DNA of 64,000 bases. Origin: Siphonodentalium dalli. Lineage: Eukaryota; Mollusca; Scaphopoda; Gadilida; Siphonodentaliidae. The position numbers were made by a program, and so were the translations under genes. Positions 60,496 to 64,000 of this stretch are shown here, one piece after another (position 1 is the stretch's first letter; the number at the start of each line of letters is the position of its first letter). The DNA is taken from contig CP136064.1 of assembly GCA_032622095.1 (NCBI GenBank), positions 191,385,794 through 191,449,793 of the forward strand, in the 5' to 3' direction. A model generated the notes under the pieces. It did not search any database. It saw only the letters and a list, made by a program, of their open reading frames with translations, and was not told the DNA's origin.

Positions 60496-60793
60496 CTAAA
60501 TCCGACAATGTATGGGACCGTCTCCTATTATACTTAACAGAATATATGCAACAAATGAATGAATTCGGGCAATGGGTGGGCGCAAAATACACACATTTGC
60601 TCTATGAACGATGAAAACAACATGGTTAATGACTCGACTCATTAACTCATTTTCATTATAATTGCCATGTTGTTCACATCGTGCACATAGCACGTGAGTG
60701 TATTTTTCATCCACCTTTGCTCAAATCCATTCATCTGTTGCATATATTCTGTTAAGTATAATAGGAGATGGTCTCATAAATGGCCGGATTTAG
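60496..60793. mobile_element. 298-bp palindromic MITE in the actin intron
   Basis: CTAAATCCGACAATGTATGG at the left and its diverged complement (CATAAATGGCCGGATTTAG) at the right enclose arms of about 65 bases, including CTCCTATTATACTTAACAGA and ATATATGCAACAAATGAATG. A shortened relative sits inside the Foldback-like element at 39561-39735. Confidence 0.8.
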
Positions 60794-61787
60794 TTTACGG
60801 AACCCCTTTAAGGGTTCAAACTACACGTACAACGGGGCAAACCATATCAGATACAACCTTTTCAAATCTGTGTTTCTTGTCGTCTTCATATATAATCATC
60901 CAAGACATCATAAACATTGGGGTGGGGGCAGTTGCTCTGTTGGTAAGTTCCATTGCGCATTATGCCAATATAAAGCGGCGAAATCAACCATCTGCGCGGG
61001 CTTTCCTCCACCCGTAAAACTGACAACGTCGCGATGAGGGCCATCGGTTTAAATGATGATAAACACCAAATAAACTCAGGGCCAACTATATATGACCAAC
61101 TAGTACATAAAAATAGATAGACTTTGTTCTTATTTTCACTATTAATAAATAACTCTCCAATAATGAGATTTCGCATATCAAAACCGTTAGTGCAAGCACT
61201 ATTACTATCCCCAAATATATATACATTTATATAATGTAAGTTTTAACAAAAAAGAAACAGATGACATGAAATGAGTGCACGAAGGATGGAAGTGATGGGA
61301 AGAGAATTTGACAACAAGTCAAATTGTATTTTTTTAAAGTCTAGTTCTCCTCAAAGCCGTTGTTATGTAAACATTACTGTCACAGTTGAATTAACGATAA
61401 AAGTTAAATTAGTCCAATAATATTTTATCAAAACTTGACGGTTGACATCTGGAATAGTTAAAGCATTGAAAAATATTATGAAAATCATTTTCAGACTGAA
61501 ATATTTGAACTTCATGCAACTTATTACATGATTAGCAATGTCTGTCGACAAATAACTGTAACTATTTATTAACATAGGCCTAATAATTGTTTGAACACGC
61601 GAAATTTCTTTATTGGAGAACAATCAATAATGAATATGGGAACAACGTTTATCTATTTCTTCATGTTCTTCTTATACAGTGGTGATGTTTTTACATACTT
61701 TTATATCTTTTTACACACAGTGGGTAGATTGTGTCCCTTTAATCCGTGATAGCAAGGAAAAATAACACATTTCGGTGTATGCTTTCA

Positions 61788-61973
<186 letters not shown>

Positions 61974-62065
61974 TTAAGCCTGAGAGAGTAGGGTATATGG
62001 ACGAAGATCCTGGAACAGACTGCGATAGCTGAAAGAATGTTAGTGACCATGGCTCGGTCTCGAAG

Positions 62066-62176
62066 CTTATATATCCGGGCCTCACGGTGGAGGTCTAATA
62101 AGCAGACTGGATTGCTTTACAAATAAGGGGCATGTGCATGCATGGTGGCTTTAGTTTTATGGGGCCCCAAGTATGG
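62066..62176 (-). promoter_or_regulatory. Actin promoter: TATA box and CArG-like sites
   Basis: On the minus strand ATATATAAG lies at 62074-62066, about 100 bases upstream of the ATG, which allows a 5' UTR of about 70 bases. Further upstream are CCTTATTTGT (62128-62119) and CCATACTTGG (62176-62167), each one mismatch from the serum-response CArG box CC(A/T)6GG. Actin genes are classic SRF targets. Site function is inferred. Confidence 0.55.
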
Positions 62177-62555
62177 GGCCGGCGTGTGTCGATATTATAT
62201 GCGATCTGCGAGTTTGTTATCAATTAGTCAATCTGTTAATGAGGACTAACTTTAGCGGATATTGTGTTCTTCACCGGTAGTTGTCAGCCTTCTTTCCGGA
62301 GCTGTTAATATTACCACCATAGCAGAAGAAACCATAACAAAAATGCAACAAAATAAAAACTATTTTGGTATAGAGTAAACAATAGAAACATTATCAGTGA
62401 TAGGTGTTTTATCATCATGCCATAATTTCATATCATTCTATCTATAGTATATGACACCAACAAGTTTATAGCTTACTGCCAAATCATATGCTCATTTAGT
62501 ATTACTATATTGGATGTACATAGTGATTTTTATGTTGATTGAGAATAAAACACGT
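62177..62555. other. No gene recognised
   Basis: Upstream flank of the actin promoter; nothing identified. Confidence 0.4.
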
Positions 62556-62802
62556 TTAACTCTTTCATGACATCAGGAGCTGCGCTGGTGCATAACTAAA
62601 GATACTGCGCCAGTGTATTATCTTATATATGCGAGTCTCCCATATGGAGCCTCGCATATATACGAGAATGCACTGGCTTACAATGTCATGGTAAATATTG
62701 TTAGGCCAATGCATACTCGTATATATGAGAGGCTCCCTATGGGAGACTCGCATATATGAGATAATAAATTATCACATGGATTTCGAAAACAATCAGGAAG
62801 CT
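62556..62802. mobile_element. TTAA-type twin-hairpin MITE, copy 4 (right end lost)
   Basis: TTAA at 62556-62559 is followed by CTCTTTCATGACATCAGGAGC, the family terminus. Two hairpins (about 62605-62680 and 62700-62770) are built on CTTATATATGCGAG-type arms flanking GTAAATATTGTTAGGC. The right terminus breaks off at CAGGAAGCTCC, next to a foldback fragment. Confidence 0.75.
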
Positions 62803-62814
62803 CCGTATATATCT

Positions 62815-63005
62815 TTAAAGGTACTCAATATATATCGTTAATAGTAACCACTTGATTTTAGAGTTATCCATCTTACAACCGCAATTTGTCCGTTTGAGCA
62901 CGTGGAAGTGGTCCACGTACATCTCCAAAAATTAACAAACTTCAAAATCGATATCTGATCACTCTGAGCTTTGAAGGGTGGTTCCTCGGCTCGAATCAAG
63001 GTTAT
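62815..63005. mobile_element. Fragment related to the 25.5-26.0-kb foldback
   Basis: TTAAAGGTACTCAA, then ACCACTTGATTTTAGAGTTAT and TTCAAAATCGATATCTGA with CTGAGCTTTGA.GGGT and CTCGGCTCGAATCAA follow the same order as 25556-26000. The right end abuts a LINE. Confidence 0.65.
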
Positions 63006-63707
63006 ATTTGGACTGTGTTTGGTTCAAGAGTAGTGACAGGTTACGCAATTCATTTACTGGCTTATTTGTATATTTAGCCAGCAGGCACCAAATGCTCCCT
63101 ATATCGAAGTGGATAGCTTTTTGTACCAGTAATGAGTTCAATGTGCAGCTTACTCGTTTTTTAAAACCAAGTTGCAAACGATGTGGAAACCCTGTCAAAA
63201 GATCACTTCGAAGTTTACAGAGAACGCACGCTATCAACAGAGGAGCGAACAGTATGTGTTCATTTACTAAGTCATATTTTCCACCAGCTATTTTCAATTT
63301 CAGCGATCGGATGTGTGAGTTAATTTCCAATATTGTGAATGGTTCACAAAATACAGTAGAATTGTATTTGTCATGTGATGCTGACATAATCATGATGCCA
63401 TTCAAACGTTCAGATATGTCTGTCTCGAACTCAGTGTCAACTTAATGCCCTCGCTGATATAAAGATTCGAAATAGGATTTAAAACCGGACATGATTTCAT
63501 CTGAATTACATGTATGACATGACGTATTGTCGAAGATCATCTCACAGGAAGCCGTTTGCGTGTGAGTCCTGGTTTTTATCATATGCCAAAATTTTGTCTG
63601 ATTGGTGCTAGCAGCATTCTCGACACTTATGAGGAACTCCTGCCCATGGTGATGAGCAGCATTTCTGCTGGCTCTTCTGAAGCGCCTCCTGCAGTTTTTA
63701 TAAGCTA
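63005..63707 (-). mobile_element. Decayed LINE, linker between endonuclease and RT plus RT start
   Basis: The minus-strand frame reads RRFRRASRNAAHHHGQEFL, TNQTKFWHMIKTRT, SDEIMSGFKSYFESLYQRGH, a stop, VDTEFETDISERLNGI, then FTILEINSHIRSLKLKIAGG with YDLVNEHILF, and QLGFKKRVSCTLNSLLVQ. This is the sequence preceding and entering the RT domain of non-LTR elements (KFW...; e.i...i.sLK.gKa.G.D...nEhl). An internal deletion joins the fingers region to a later GF-K-x-SC box. Confidence 0.75.
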
Positions 63708-63709
63708 CT

Positions 63710-64000
63710 AGCAGGGTTACCCGGCGTTGCCCAGGTTAATGTATGCTGTGGATATTTGTTGGGAATAGAGAATGCTCTTGCTTAAAGTGTAATACGTTTT
63801 CTCATAAATTGTATATTCAAATAGCATCACAAAACATGATTATTACAGTCATGGCATATAAGTAGTGGCTCACCTTGTCAATTGTCATTCTGTTTATCGC
63901 GATTAATCCGTTCCACCAACAATGAAGTATTTATTTATATACAACTGCGTATACATTAGACGTTATAATATGATATATGAACATCATAAACACATTAGTT
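63710..64000 (+). repeat. Start of another interspersed repeat copy, cut by the window edge
   Basis: The head CTAGCAGGGTTACCCGGCGT and the later TTATCGCGATTAATCCGTTC and ACACATTAGTT match the 51880-52095 region of copy A. Confidence 0.6.

Overview
This window looks like nuclear DNA of an invertebrate animal (bilaterian). It is AT-rich and overwhelmingly non-coding. It carries a spliced actin gene with GT-AG junctions, a Rho-family GTPase, exons of the secreted C-type-lectin and PAN/Apple kind, many decayed LINEs, tRNA-derived SINEs, MITEs, foldbacks and microsatellites. No bacterial gene organisation is present. The sequence does not fix the phylum; a lophotrochozoan or an invertebrate deuterostome would both fit.

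Host genes: (1) 2761-3345 (-), a single-exon atypical Rac/Rho-like GTPase whose catalytic positions are substituted. (2) 57958-62176 (-), a complete two-exon actin gene with a TATA box, CArG-like sites, an intron at codon 42/43 and a poly(A) signal. (3) 19071-19285 (-), a terminal exon of a C-type-lectin-like gene, with the poly(A) signal overlapping the stop codon. (4) 45032-45353 (-), a first exon with a signal peptide and a PAN/Apple-like cysteine pattern. Exons 3 and 4 lie on the same strand with compatible phase-1 ends, so one long gene is possible but not shown. Weak candidates are a cysteine-rich exon near 4.1-4.4 kb and a Myb/SANT-like fragment at 6.2 kb.

Mobile elements fill most of the rest. 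LINE remnants occur at 19.4-20.3, 26.5-27.6 (+, L2-type), 35.5-36.3, 42.0-42.4, 43.9-44.6, 45.5-46.6 and 63.0-63.7 kb; none is intact. A SINE at 11.8-12.1 kb shares its 3' tail with the L2 copy. DNA elements include a TTAA-flanked family with twin hairpins (2.1, 13.1, 41.7 and 62.6 kb), a 1.36-kb element with perfect 73-bp terminal inverted repeats and 9-bp flanking repeats (33.5 kb), a Foldback-like element whose inverted termini are arrays of a 16-bp unit (38.9-40.4 kb), and several elements with TA, TTAA or AATA flanks.

The most striking architecture is the set of long inverted repeats: a 1.06-kb near-complete palindrome (5.1-6.1 kb), a 1.2-kb foldback (10.6-11.8 kb), and a roughly 5.1-kb inverted duplication (21.0-26.1 kb) with diverged 1.2-1.3-kb arms and a nested 0.48-kb foldback. 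Stretches of more than 300 bases where nothing was recognised are listed as such.
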